Of a stretch of 43,346 nt of DNA, positions 32,413-41,925 are shown in pieces; position 1 is the first letter of the stretch; each line of letters opens with the position of its first letter. The position numbers and the translations under genes were made by a program. The DNA is from Halorubrum sp. SD626R (GTDB lineage: Archaea > Halobacteriota > Halobacteria > Halobacteriales > Haloferacaceae): positions 1 to 43,346 of the forward strand of contig NZ_CVRT01000074.1 of NCBI RefSeq assembly GCF_001261915.1. Direction: 5' to 3'. The notes under the pieces were generated by a model. The model did no database searches and was not told where the DNA came from. It saw only the letters and a list, made by a program, of their open reading frames with translations.

Positions 32413-34165
32413 CGGACGAGGCTACTTCCGGCGCCGCCGGCGCGGTCCCCTCGTCGGCGAACGGGTACCACGACTGCTTCGCGTCGGTGAGCGAGGCGTC
32501 GACGTAGTCCGTCTCCTCGGGCTCGCACAGGTCGGCGACCGCGTCGAGATCGGTCGCGTCGACCCACTCCCGGAACGTCTGTCCCGGCTCGCGGCGCGCC
32601 GCGAACCCCTCGACGAGGTTCCGGATCGCGCCCGGCGCCTCGTCCGCGGGCACGCGCTGTCGGACGTACTCGACGAAGGAGGGCTCCTCGCCCATCCCGC
32701 CGCCGACGCCGATGTCGACCGCCTCGACCATCTCGCCGTCCTTGCGCGCCCGCATCCCGAGCAGGCCGATGTCGGCGGTGTTGGCGTGGCCGCAGTCGGC
32801 CGTGCAGCCGGAGAAGTGGAGCTTGAGCTGCTCGACGTCGTCCGGCAGATCGACGTTGTCGCGCAGCCAGCGGAGCAGGCGCGCGGTCCGCGCCTTCGTC
32901 TCGACGAGCGCCAGCGAGCAGAACTCGGTTCCGGTACACGCCATCGCGCCGCGGACGAACGGGTTCGGCTCGGGCCGGTGTTTCGCGAGCAGCGGCTCCG
33001 CGAGCAGCTCGTCGACGCGCTCGGGCTCGACGTCGACGATGATCGGGTTCTGCCGGCGCGTGAGCCGGACCTCTCCGGAGCCGTACTCGTCAGCGAGGTC
33101 CGCGAGCTCGATGGCCTCCTCGGCCGGCAGTCGCCCGACGGCCACGCTGAGGCCGACGTACCGCCGCCCGTCGCCCTGCTCGTGGACGCCGGTGTAGTCC
33201 TTCTTGCCCTCCTCGGGGACATCGCCGGCGTTGTACGTGTACCCGTCGCGGATGTCCTCGCCGGCTGGCCGGAGGTCGCCGTCGACGTACTCCTCGGCGA
33301 GGAGGTCGCGGATCCAGTCGGTGCCGTGCTCGTCGACGAAGAACCGCGACCGGTTCTTCGCGCGGACTTGGCGGTCGCCGTGCTCGTGGTACAGCTCGAC
33401 GAAGCCGCGGACGACCTCGTACGCCTCGCCCGGCGTGACGAAGACGTCGAGGGGGCGAGCGACGCGGGGCTCCCGGCCGCCGAGGCCGCCGCCGACCCGG
33501 ACGTTGAAGCCGAGCGTCTCCTCGCCGTCGATCTCTTTTTCGGCCGGTTCGAGGCCGATGTCGTTGATCGCGTCCTGCGCGCCGCCCTCGGGGGTCCCGG
33601 AGATGCTGATGTTGAACTTCCGGGGCATGTTCCGGAGGTCGTTATCGCCGCGTATCTCCTCTTGGAACCGCTCTAAGAGCGGGAGCGTGTCGATGACCTC
33701 GTTCGCGTCCTTCCCGGCGACGGGGCTGCCGGAGATGTTCCGCATCGTGTCCCCGCCCGACGACCGGGTGGTGACGCCGACGGACTCCAGTTTCTCCCAG
33801 ATCTCCGGGACGTCCTCTAGCCTGATCCAGTGAAGCTGGACCGACTGCCGGGTGGTCAGGTCGATCCAGCTGTCGCCGAACTCCGGGTTCGAGACCGGAC
33901 CGTCCGCGTAGTCGCGGGCGACCTCGCCGATGGCGCGGAGCTGGTCGGGCTCTAAGATCCCGTTGGCGTTGGTCAGCCGCATCATGAAGTAGCTCTCCTG
34001 GCCCGAGCGCTGATGGAAGACGCCCCAGAACTTGAAGCGCGTGAACCACGCGTCCCGCTCGTCTTCCGGGATCGAGTCGAATCCCTTCTCGGCGAACTCC
34101 AGCAGCTTCTCCCGGACTTCGTCGCCGTACAGCTCCGATTTCCACGTTTCCTTTTTATTCCCCAT
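32405..34165 (-). CDS. nirA: Ferredoxin-nitrite reductase (assimilatory, siroheme/4Fe-4S)
   Basis: The 586-residue enzyme reduces nitrite to ammonium with six electrons, usually from ferredoxin. It has the two-fold NiR/SiR repeat. The siroheme/[4Fe-4S] cysteines are C410, C416, C454 and C458 (AMACTGTEFCSLA and HFSGCTADCGHANTADIG). Substrate-binding Arg and Lys regions are SWIDLTTRQSVQLHWIRLEDVP and the NGILEPDQLRAIGEVA block. The relative order matches NirA/NasD of Haloferax mediterranei rather than sulfite reductase; sulfite as substrate cannot be fully excluded without structure-based residues. It is divergent from the nitrate reductases, and the rest of the nitrate pathway is adjacent. Confidence 0.92.
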   Translation of the reverse strand: MGNKKETWKSELYGDEVREKLLEFAEKGFDSIPEDERDAWFTRFKFWGVFHQRSGQESYFMMRLTNANGILEPDQLRAIGEVARDYADGPVSNPEFGDSWIDLTTRQSVQLHWIRLEDVPEIWEKLESVGVTTRSSGGDTMRNISGSPVAGKDANEVIDTLPLLERFQEEIRGDNDLRNMPRKFNISISGTPEGGAQDAINDIGLEPAEKEIDGEETLGFNVRVGGGLGGREPRVARPLDVFVTPGEAYEVVRGFVELYHEHGDRQVRAKNRSRFFVDEHGTDWIRDLLAEEYVDGDLRPAGEDIRDGYTYNAGDVPEEGKKDYTGVHEQGDGRRYVGLSVAVGRLPAEEAIELADLADEYGSGEVRLTRRQNPIIVDVEPERVDELLAEPLLAKHRPEPNPFVRGAMACTGTEFCSLALVETKARTARLLRWLRDNVDLPDDVEQLKLHFSGCTADCGHANTADIGLLGMRARKDGEMVEAVDIGVGGGMGEEPSFVEYVRQRVPADEAPGAIRNLVEGFAARREPGQTFREWVDATDLDAVADLCEPEETDYVDASLTDAKQSWYPFADEGTAPAAPEVASSDD

Positions 34166-34909
34166 TACCGATCACGCTCGCCGCCAGAACACAATCTTTC
34201 CGAACCCGTGTTGGCCGAACGGTGAGTCATTTCGATTTTATCTTTACAGGATGGCATAAAGTACTTCTCTTTTAATAAAATCACAAAATAAGGGAAGAAG
34301 CAGAGCGATCGGGAAGTCGGCCCACTGAGCGATATATATTACATCTACATCAAGTAGAAATTATATTTGCGGTACCGAAACCTCGCAGAATGTCACAACC
34401 GGAACCGGAGTCCGTCGTTCGGCGGGGAAGACGGCTACAGATCGACGGACTGCGGCCGGATTGACGTTTGATCCGGTGGGTCGAACCGTCGACTTTCCTC
34501 GGCGAGCCGAATCCGTCGAATACCCCCGCCGGCAGATCGGGCGGTGTGCGAATGGGACGAGGTGGTGTGAGTAGAGGCGTGGCAGACCGCTCGCGCAAGC
34601 GACTCGGCCGCCACGCACGGGTCGCGGACGAGCGGACACGTGGGTATGTGCGTGCGGCGGATCCGTAGGTGCAGGCGTGTGCGTATTTATCTTATTATTC
34701 GGCTAGTAACTGGACAAACACGCGCTAAAAGATAATATAAATCGTACCGTAACAACTATACCGCGAATGAGTTATGTAACACCTAGAACCAGACTGATGC
34801 GAGACAACGTGTGCGGGCCACCTATTTCGGACCGATCACGGACAGACGCGGCCGGCGGGGCGGTCGCCGCGCCCCGGCGACGCGTCGCCTCCGAGGGACG
34901 GAGACGCCC
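34166..34909. promoter_or_regulatory. Divergent nirA / nitrate reductase regulatory region
   Basis: This is a 744-nt non-coding region with AT-rich zones at 34166-34380 and 34681-34800 and a GC-rich centre with no convincing gene. The nirA side has GTTCGGCCAA (minus strand, 34211-34220) and TTCGGAAAG (minus strand, 34196-34204). The nasA1 side has TTATTCGGCTAGTA (34695-34708). TATA-like elements occur near 34236-34260 and 34730-34760. Similar elements recur upstream of narK. Confidence 0.5.
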
Positions 34910-37063
34910 ATGAGCGAGTGGACGCCAACGACGTGCATGCGGTGTGCGGTCGGCTGCGGCCACTTACAGCAGGGCTACACCAACCACTACGGGCTCGACA
35001 CCGTCCGCGGCGACGCGACCCACCCGGTGAACCGCGGGCTCGCCTGCCAGCGCGGGATCGACGAGACCGCGGACCCCGACGGGGAGTGGCTGACGCGCCC
35101 CCTCGTCAGGGAGGACGGGTCGCTCGTTCCGACCAGCTGGGAGACGGCGATCGGGACCGTCGTCTCGCGCTTCGAGGACGCGCTCGCCGAGAGCTCGGAC
35201 GGCGTCGCGGTGCTTGGGAGCGGCCAGCAGACGAACGAGGCGGCGTACGCGCTGGGTAAGCTCGCCCGCGGCGGCCTCGGCACGCGCTACTACGACGCCA
35301 ACACCACCCTCTGTATGGCCTCGGCCGTCACCGCCTACTATCAGTCGTTCGGGAGCGACGCGCCGCCGCCGACCTACGAGGATATCCCCGAGGCCGAAAC
35401 CCACGTGATCTGGGGCGCGAATCCGGCGGTGGCGCACCCGGTGATGTACCGGTGGATCGCCGACAGCGCGGGCGACGACGACGGCGAACTCATCGTCGTT
35501 GACCCCGTGGAGAGCGAGACCGTCGACGACGCGGACCTCCACGTACAGGTCGAGCCCGGCACCGACCTCGCGTTCGCCCGGGCGGTGTTGGCGCGGGTGG
35601 TCGACGAGGGGCTCGTCGACCGCGAGTTCGTCGCCGAGGCGACGACCGGCTTCGAGGCGACGGTCGAGTCGCTGCCCTCGGTCGAGGAGGCGGCCGAGAC
35701 CGCCGGCGTCGCGGTCGAGACGGTTGAGCGCGTCGCCGACGCGCTGACGGAGCCGACGCTCCTCTACTGGGGAATGGGCGTCAACCAGAGCGTTCAGGGA
35801 ACCGCGACCTCGCGGGCGCTCGTCGACCTCTGTCTCGCGACGGGGAACCTCCGGCCCGGGAGCGGGCCGTTCTCGCTGACCGGGCAGGCGAACTCGATGG
35901 GGACCCGCATCTGCTCGTCGAAGGGGACTTGGCCCGGCCAGCGCGAGTTCACCGACCCGGCGGAGCGCCGGACCGTCGCCGACGCGTGGGGCGCCTCCCG
36001 GAGCCGACTCCCGGACGACCCGGGACCGGGGCCGGTCGGTATCGTCGACGCCGTGGCGGACGGCCCGCCCGAGGCGTGCTGGACGGTGGCGACGAACCCC
36101 GTCGCGGGGATGCCCGACGGCGACCGCGTCCGCGAGGCCCTGGACGAGACGTTCCTCGTCGCGCAGGACGCGTTCCGGACCGAGACCGTCGAGCTGGCCG
36201 ACGTGGTGCTGCCGGCGGCGACGTGGGGCGAGTCCGAGGGCACCGTCACGAACATGGAGCGTCGGGTCTCGCGGGTCCGCGCCGCGACCGAGACCTCGCC
36301 GAAGATCAAGGGGGACCTCGACATAATCGTCGCGATCGGCGCGGGGATCGCCCCGGAGCTGTTCCCGCGGTCCGAGGCGTCGCCGGAGTCGGTGTTCGAC
36401 GAGCTGCGCGGGCTGACCGCGGGGACGCCGGCCGACCTCTCCGGGATCTCGTACGACCGGCTCGACGCGGAGCTCGCGGTCCGGTGGCCCGCGCCGTCGC
36501 CGGACGCGGAGGGCGGCTACCGCTACGCCGACGAGGACGGGTGGGAGTTCCCGACGCCGTCGGGTCGGGCTCGGTTCTCGACCGGGAGCCACGGCGGCCT
36601 CGCCGAGCCCACCGACGACGAGTACCCGCTGACGCTGACGACCGGGCGACGCGCCGACGCGTACAACACCGGCGTCCGGAGCCGCGGCGACGGGGGCGAC
36701 GCGCCGCCGACGGCGCGGATCCACCCGGAGACGACGCTGGAGCGCATCGAGGCGTTCGACCGCGGGAAGACCGTCCTCGCGTCGCGGCGCGGGTCGACGA
36801 CGGTCGCGGTCAACCCGGACGACGGCGTCCCGAAGGAGACGGTGTGGCTCCCGATCCATCACCCGGCGGTGAACGCCCTCACCCTCCCGGCCGTCGACCC
36901 CGAGTCCGACGAACCGAACTTCAAGCAGTGCGCGGTCGACGTGCGGGCGCCGGCGCCGTCGAACCCCCTCGTCCACGAGGGGCATGGGACCGCCGACGGG
37001 AGCGCCGCGGCGGACGGGGATCCGATCTCGACCGACGGCGACCCGGCCCCGACCGACGACTGA
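34910..37063 (+). CDS. nasA: Assimilatory nitrate reductase, molybdopterin oxidoreductase (copy 1)
   Basis: The 717-residue cytoplasmic enzyme reduces nitrate to nitrite. An N-terminal [4Fe-4S] site is formed by C9, C12, C16 and C46 (TTCMRCAVGCGH and GLACQRG). C135 in NTTLCMASAV is the expected Mo ligand of the NasA/NapA type. Downstream, HVIWGANPAVAHPV, YWGMGVNQSVQGT, GSGPFSLTGQANSMG and the C-terminal molydopterin-dinucleotide domain (LTLTTGRRADAYNTG, FKQCAVDV) match the family. There is no Tat signal. The ATG at 34910 opens at the Cys cluster, and the frame extends upstream without family sequence. An acidic tail follows the last domain. A paralogue begins 210 nt downstream. Confidence 0.92.
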   Translation: MSEWTPTTCMRCAVGCGHLQQGYTNHYGLDTVRGDATHPVNRGLACQRGIDETADPDGEWLTRPLVREDGSLVPTSWETAIGTVVSRFEDALAESSDGVAVLGSGQQTNEAAYALGKLARGGLGTRYYDANTTLCMASAVTAYYQSFGSDAPPPTYEDIPEAETHVIWGANPAVAHPVMYRWIADSAGDDDGELIVVDPVESETVDDADLHVQVEPGTDLAFARAVLARVVDEGLVDREFVAEATTGFEATVESLPSVEEAAETAGVAVETVERVADALTEPTLLYWGMGVNQSVQGTATSRALVDLCLATGNLRPGSGPFSLTGQANSMGTRICSSKGTWPGQREFTDPAERRTVADAWGASRSRLPDDPGPGPVGIVDAVADGPPEACWTVATNPVAGMPDGDRVREALDETFLVAQDAFRTETVELADVVLPAATWGESEGTVTNMERRVSRVRAATETSPKIKGDLDIIVAIGAGIAPELFPRSEASPESVFDELRGLTAGTPADLSGISYDRLDAELAVRWPAPSPDAEGGYRYADEDGWEFPTPSGRARFSTGSHGGLAEPTDDEYPLTLTTGRRADAYNTGVRSRGDGGDAPPTARIHPETTLERIEAFDRGKTVLASRRGSTTVAVNPDDGVPKETVWLPIHHPAVNALTLPAVDPESDEPNFKQCAVDVRAPAPSNPLVHEGHGTADGSAAADGDPISTDGDPAPTDD

Positions 37064-37272
37064 CGCAGGCCGTCGTCCGGGCGGTCCCCGCGAGGGACCC
37101 ACCTCGACGGCGGTATACTACACGGTCGTTCATGCGAAAAAAGAATTATATCGAGAGCGACGAAACGGGGATTCAGACTGACCCGGTAACGCCGGACGAT
37201 CGGATACAATTATGAGTTCGATCGAAACAATCACGCAGTATACTGTCTGGAGACTGATCACGATACCGCTCG

Positions 37273-39450
37273 ATGACCGATCGTAAACCGACCACGTGTA
37301 TGCGGTGTGCGGTCGGCTGCGGGTACCGACAGCGCGACGCGGGCGACGGCCGGGGCGTCGTCGAGGTCCGCGGCGACGAGGCTCACCCGACGAACGCCGG
37401 ATCGACGTGCAGTCGCGGGGTGCGCGAGACAGTCGACCCGGGCGGCGAGCGCGTGACCGAGCCGCTGATCCGGCGCGGCGGGGAGCTCCGGCCGGCCGAC
37501 TGGGACACCGCGCTCGGCACGGTCGCCGTGCGGATCATCGAGGCGCTCAGGAAGGGGAACGACAACGTCGCGGTGCTGGGGAGCGGCCAGCAGACGAACG
37601 AGGCGGCGTACGCGCTGGGTAAGCTCGCCCGCGGCGGCTTCGGGACCCGGCACTACGACGCCAACACCACCCTCTGTATGGCCTCCGCGGTCCGGGCGTA
37701 CGTGCAGGCGTTCGGGAGCGACGCTCCGCCGCCGACGTACGAGGACGTCCCCCAGGCCGAGACCCACGTGATCTGGGGCGCGAACCCGAAGATCGCTCAC
37801 CCGGTGCTGTACCGATGGATCGCCGACAGCGCCGGCGACGACGGCGACCTGATCGTCGTCGACCCTGTCGAGAGCGAGACGGCGGCGGACGCCGACCTCC
37901 ACGTGCGGCCGGAGCCCGGGACCGACCTGGCCCTGGCGCGGGCGGCCCTCGCCGAGGCCGTCGACGAGGGGCTCGTCGACCGCGGGTTCGTCGACCGACA
38001 CACCGAGGGGTTCGAGGCGATGGTCGGCTCGCTGCCCGACGTCGACGTCGCGGCCGAGACCGCCGGCGTATCCCCCGGTCGCGTCGCGGAGCTGGCGGCG
38101 GCGTTCGACGCGCGGACCGTCGTCTACTGGGGGATGGGCGTCAACCAGAGCGTTCAGGGGACCGGGACCGCCCGCTCGCTGATCGACCTCTGTCTCGCGA
38201 CGGGAAACCTCGGGCCGGGCAGCGGCCCCTTCTCCCTGACCGGGCAGGCGAACTCGATGGGGAACCGCGTCTGCGCCTCGAAGTCGTCGTGGCCGGGGTA
38301 CCGGTCGTTCGACGACGTCGCCCACCGCAAGGCGATCGCGAGGGAGTGGGGGGTCCCCATGACCCGGCTCCCGGACTCGTCCGGACCGGGGTTCGTCCGG
38401 ATCATCGACGAGCTCGCGCGGGACAACGTCGACGTCTGTTGGACGGTGGCGACGAACCCCGTCGCGGGGGTGCCCGACTCGGGTCACGTGCGGGCCGCGC
38501 TCGAAGACAGCTTCCTGATCGTGCAGGACGCGTTCCGCTCGGACACCGCGAAGCTGGCCGACGTGGTGTTGCCGGCGGCGACGTGGGGCGAGTCCGAGGG
38601 GACGGTGATGAACATGGAGCGACGCGTCTCGCGGGTCACGGCCGCCCGCGAGCCGCCCGAGGGCGTCCGTCGGGACGTGGACATCATCGGCGCGGTGGCC
38701 GACCGCGTCGTCCCGGAGCTGTTCGAGTCGACCCGACTCGATCCCGAGGCGCTGTTCGACGAGGTGAGCGCCCTGACGCGCGGCACGACGGCCGACTTCT
38801 CCGGGCTCTCCTACGACCGGTTGGCCGAGGAGCTGGCCGTCCGATGGCCCGCTCCGGACGCCGACAGCGAGGGCGGCTATAGGTACTACGACGGCGGCGC
38901 GTCGACCGACGCAGCGACTGACGACGCAGCAGCGGACGACGCGGCGGAGACCGAGACCGGGGGCGACGACGCCGACTCGTGGTCGTTCCACACCGACTCC
39001 GGCCGGGCGCGGTTCTCGAACGCGTCCCACGAGGGCGTCCCGGAGCCGATCGACGCCGAGTATCCCCTCACGCTCACGACCGGTCGGCGACCGGACGCCT
39101 ACAACACCGGCGTCAGAACGCGGGCGGACGCCGACGACGGGAGCGAGACGGCCGCTCGGCTGCACCCCGAGACGATCGCCGACAACCTGGCGGCGTTCGA
39201 CCGGGGAAAGACGGTGATCGAGTCGCGGCGCTCGGCGGTCGCGGTGGAGGTCACCCCCGACGCCGACGTGCCGCCCGGACTCGTCTGGCTGCCGGTCCAC
39301 AACCCGGCGGCCAACCAGCTCACGCTGTCGGCCGCCGACCCGGAGTCGTCTGAGCCCAACCTCAAGCAGTGCGCCGTCGGGCTGAGCGCGCCCGACCGCG
39401 GCGTCGCCGACCTCGCGGGCCGGGCGAACGGAGCCGACTCGCTGCCCTGA
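37273..39450 (+). CDS. nasA: Assimilatory nitrate reductase-like molybdopterin oxidoreductase (copy 2)
   Basis: The 725-residue paralogue of the gene at 34910-37063 has the same cofactor residues at the same positions: C9, C12, C16, C46 for [4Fe-4S] and C135 as the Mo ligand. Motifs repeat (HVIWGANPKIAHPV, YWGMGVNQSVQGT, GSGPFSLTGQANSMG). A Thr/Ala/Asp-rich insertion near residues 540-570 is unique to this copy. Long identical DNA stretches, such as 60 nt at 37579-37638 matching 35216-35275, suggest recent exchange between the copies. The short 209-nt spacer has AT-rich sequence and may hold a separate promoter. Both may reduce nitrate, or one may have a different substrate such as chlorate or another oxyanion (unknown). 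Confidence 0.88.
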   Translation: MTDRKPTTCMRCAVGCGYRQRDAGDGRGVVEVRGDEAHPTNAGSTCSRGVRETVDPGGERVTEPLIRRGGELRPADWDTALGTVAVRIIEALRKGNDNVAVLGSGQQTNEAAYALGKLARGGFGTRHYDANTTLCMASAVRAYVQAFGSDAPPPTYEDVPQAETHVIWGANPKIAHPVLYRWIADSAGDDGDLIVVDPVESETAADADLHVRPEPGTDLALARAALAEAVDEGLVDRGFVDRHTEGFEAMVGSLPDVDVAAETAGVSPGRVAELAAAFDARTVVYWGMGVNQSVQGTGTARSLIDLCLATGNLGPGSGPFSLTGQANSMGNRVCASKSSWPGYRSFDDVAHRKAIAREWGVPMTRLPDSSGPGFVRIIDELARDNVDVCWTVATNPVAGVPDSGHVRAALEDSFLIVQDAFRSDTAKLADVVLPAATWGESEGTVMNMERRVSRVTAAREPPEGVRRDVDIIGAVADRVVPELFESTRLDPEALFDEVSALTRGTTADFSGLSYDRLAEELAVRWPAPDADSEGGYRYYDGGASTDAATDDAAADDAAETETGGDDADSWSFHTDSGRARFSNASHEGVPEPIDAEYPLTLTTGRRPDAYNTGVRTRADADDGSETAARLHPETIADNLAAFDRGKTVIESRRSAVAVEVTPDADVPPGLVWLPVHNPAANQLTLSAADPESSEPNLKQCAVGLSAPDRGVADLAGRANGADSLP

Positions 39451-40017
39451 GCGGTCACTCGCCCCCGTCGCGCCCGGGACGTCACACTGGCCGTCACGCG
39501 GAGACGTCACACCGGGACGTCGCGATCGAACGCCGCCGGAGAGCGGCGGGTCCGACCTCCCGGGCCTTCCCTCTCCGCGCCGCGGGGCGACCGCTCGCCT
39601 CGGCCGGCGCTCCGATCCGGGACGGATCCGATCGCGATTAAGGAAGTAAAACGGATCCGCGAACCGCGACGTGAGGTGCCGTTATTCGGAAAGTATCCCG
39701 ACGATGTTCCGATCATATAATTTCTCTTTTTTCGAGTAGAATTTATCTGTGTGTGAGGCGTTACTGAGAATGCCCCAACATTCACCAATCAAATTGGCAT
39801 TTTGTTAAGCGATTCGTTTATTAATATCTAGGGTGTGTCGATGTAACGTGAGAAACACGATGTTCGGCCAATTTGATTCGGATCGGCTTCCTGATTCCGG
39901 TTCCGACGACGCCGGAGTCCCGTCGACCCGGTCAGTCCGGTGCGGAAACGCGACCGATCGGTCCGTCGACCGTCGCCGTCGGGGCGCTCGGGACCGTTCC
40001 GTGGGGGGTGAGGCGCG
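39451..40017. promoter_or_regulatory. Regulatory region upstream of the nitrate transporter
   Basis: This is a 567-nt gap. The first part is GC-rich with two GACGTCACAC direct repeats (39478-39487 and 39503-39512). From 39640 it becomes AT-rich. It contains TTATTCGGAAAGTA (39682-39695), like elements before nasA copy 1 and nirA. An 11-bp inverted repeat AATCAAATTGG / CCAATTTGATT (39787-39797 and 39868-39878) brackets a TATA-like TTATTAATATC. GTTCGGCCAA occurs at 39862-39871. A 53-codon frame (39860-40021) overlaps the transporter start by four bases (GTGA) but has no recognisable features. Confidence 0.5.
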
Positions 40018-41367
40018 GTGAAACCGACCGACCTGCTGTACGGGAAGTACCGGAACCTGATCCTGGCGACGGCGATGTTCAACCTCGGCTTCGTCATCTG
40101 GTTCTCGTTCGCGCCTTTCACCGGCGGGATCGCGGCGGAGTTCGGCCTCTCGGTCCAGCAGCTCGGGGTCGTCGCGAGCGCGGCCGTCGTCGCCGTCCCC
40201 CTCGGTCGCATCCTCGTCGGGCCGCTGACGGACCGGTTCGGGGCGAACGTCACCGGCGGGGTGACGCTCGTCACCGTCGGGGCGTTCGCGATCGTCAGCG
40301 CGTTCGCCCAGACGTACGAGGTGTTCACGGCCTCCCGGATCGTCGCGTCGCTCTCGGGGATCACCTTCGTCATCGGCATCCAGCACGTCGCCGAGTGGTT
40401 CGAGGAGGAGAACCTCGGAACCGCCGAGGGGATCTTCGCCGGGATCGGGAACGCCGGCGCCGGGCTGGGCGCGTACTTCACCCTGCCGCGGATCTTCGGC
40501 GAGGGGTACGTCGACCCGATCTTCGGCGCCGGCTTCCTCGCCACCTCGTCGAACTGGCGGGCGGCGTTCTTCTACACCGGCGCCCTCGCGGTGCTGCTCG
40601 GCACCGTCTACTACGTCTTCGGGGACGCCGCGAGGAGCGAGGCGAAGCGGGAGGCGACGAAGGCGGGCGTGAGCTGGGACCAGTGGCGGTTCATCGCCAC
40701 GCGCTACGGCGCGGTCGTCCTCTCCGTCGCCTACGTGATGTCGTTCGGCCTGGAGCTCGCGATGAACGGCTGGCTCGGGACGTACTACCGCGAGGCGTTC
40801 GGCCAGGGCGACGTGGTGATCGCGGCGACGTTCGCCGCGACGTTCTCGGTCGCGGCCGGCCTCTTACGGCCCATCGGAGGGTACGTCAGCGATGTCGTCG
40901 CCCGCAACGAGCGGAACATCCTCCCGTTCTTCGAGGGCGAGTACCGCAACCAGTGGACGTTCGCCGCGCTCTCGTTCGTCGTGGTATCGATGTTCGGGAT
41001 GACGCTCGCGGGGCTGACGGGGAACGTCTACGTCGCCGTCGTCGCCGGCTTCCTCGTCGGAACCGGCTGCGCGTTCTCGGAGGGCGCGATCTTCGCGCAG
41101 GTGCCGGCCATGTTCCCGGACAACTCCGGCTCGGTGGCTGGGATCGTGGGCGGGATCGGGACCGTCGGCGGGGTCGTCTACCCGCTCGCCTTCTCCGCCG
41201 CGTTTCTGCCCAGCCTCCACCTCGGTTACGCGGTCGTCGGGGCGTCGATGATCCCGATCTTGGGGCTCACGGCGTGGGTGTTCCGGCCGTCGATCGCGGA
41301 GCGCGCTAACGACGACGGCTGGCTCGTCTCCGGCGAGCGGATCGTCGCGACCGGCGACGACGACTGA
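40018..41367 (+). CDS. narK: Nitrate/nitrite transporter, NarK/NasB (MFS)
   Basis: The 449-residue MFS transporter has 12 hydrophobic segments. The nitrate-signature glycine-rich motifs are both present: [21 protein letters not shown] in the first half and [22 protein letters not shown] in the second. The first membrane segment is [20 protein letters not shown] and the MFS motif is [13 protein letters not shown]. The GTG start at 40018 is chosen because a stop lies three codons upstream in the same frame and the preceding GGGGTGAGG forms a Shine-Dalgarno-like site. It should import nitrate for the two nasA products, and the gene follows them on the same strand after its own promoter region. 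Confidence 0.93.
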   Translation: MKPTDLLYGKYRNLILATAMFNLGFVIWFSFAPFTGGIAAEFGLSVQQLGVVASAAVVAVPLGRILVGPLTDRFGANVTGGVTLVTVGAFAIVSAFAQTYEVFTASRIVASLSGITFVIGIQHVAEWFEEENLGTAEGIFAGIGNAGAGLGAYFTLPRIFGEGYVDPIFGAGFLATSSNWRAAFFYTGALAVLLGTVYYVFGDAARSEAKREATKAGVSWDQWRFIATRYGAVVLSVAYVMSFGLELAMNGWLGTYYREAFGQGDVVIAATFAATFSVAAGLLRPIGGYVSDVVARNERNILPFFEGEYRNQWTFAALSFVVVSMFGMTLAGLTGNVYVAVVAGFLVGTGCAFSEGAIFAQVPAMFPDNSGSVAGIVGGIGTVGGVVYPLAFSAAFLPSLHLGYAVVGASMIPILGLTAWVFRPSIAERANDDGWLVSGERIVATGDDD

Positions 41368-41398
41368 GCCGCGCGAGTCGCGCGCGTCCCGCTCGCGC

Positions 41399-41731
41399 TC
41401 AGTCGCGGCGGTGCCCGAGCGGCTTCTTCTGGTCGACCTCGACCTCGACGTGGATCGAGTCCGGGAAGTCGCGGCCGACGACCTCGCGAGCGACGTCGTC
41501 GGCGCCGTGGATCTCCATCGAGCGCCTGTACACCGAGTAGCTCCACGGCGAGAACTCGTCGCCGGCGCGGAGCTTCTTATATAGGGGAACGCGGACGGTC
41601 TCGGCGGGCGTGGCGTGCGGGCCCTTACACTCCGCGCCCTTGCGTTCGAGCGTCGACTTGAGCTCCTGGACCGTCTCGGCGAGCACCTCGCGGTCGCCGG
41701 AGGCGAAGGAGAGTTTGGTGACGAAGGTCAT
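41399..41731 (-). CDS. uS10-family (ribosomal S10-like) small protein
   Basis: The 110-residue protein has the S10 ferredoxin-like fold pattern: MTFVTKLSFASGDREVLAETVQELKSTLERKGAECKGPHATPAETVRVPLYKKLR (the conserved GPxxxP and basic loop) and FSPWSYSVYRRSMEIHGADDVAREVV (SxxIYRRxIEIxG helix). Haloarchaea commonly carry this paralogue besides ribosomal S10 itself; a role in or near the ribosome is inferred. A TATA-like GTTTTTAC on the minus strand lies ~37 nt upstream of the ATG at 41731, which excludes the in-frame Met at 41752 as the start. Confidence 0.82.
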   Translation of the reverse strand: MTFVTKLSFASGDREVLAETVQELKSTLERKGAECKGPHATPAETVRVPLYKKLRAGDEFSPWSYSVYRRSMEIHGADDVAREVVGRDFPDSIHVEVEVDQKKPLGHRRD

Positions 41732-41925
41732 GACTGGGGGTCGTCCGTGCATGGTCGTCCGAGGGGTAAAAACGCATCTACCGTAGCCCACCGCGTGCGG
41801 ACGTGACATATAAGTGCGCGAGCGAGGGCCGAGGGGGCGGTGCAGATCGGTTCTCGGGTGCTGAAACGCCCGGTGCGTCCGAGAGTCCGACACCCTCTTT
41901 AGGGGTGGTTGCTTACCTGACGCTA

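Noticed and set aside
34350..34668. Short ORFs on both strands in the nirA/nasA gap
   Set aside because: There is no motif, the composition is basic and Ser/Pro-rich, and no TATA element is well placed; treated as regulatory or filler DNA.
34811..34909. Upstream extension of nitrate reductase copy 1 to a GTG at 34811
   Set aside because: The extra 33 residues are Arg/Gly-rich and outside the family, while the ATG at 34910 begins at the conserved Cys cluster like copy 2.
34964..39510. Two ~700-codon minus-strand frames opposite the nitrate reductases
   Set aside because: They mirror the paralogous plus-strand genes, have no family features, and exist because of GC3 bias.
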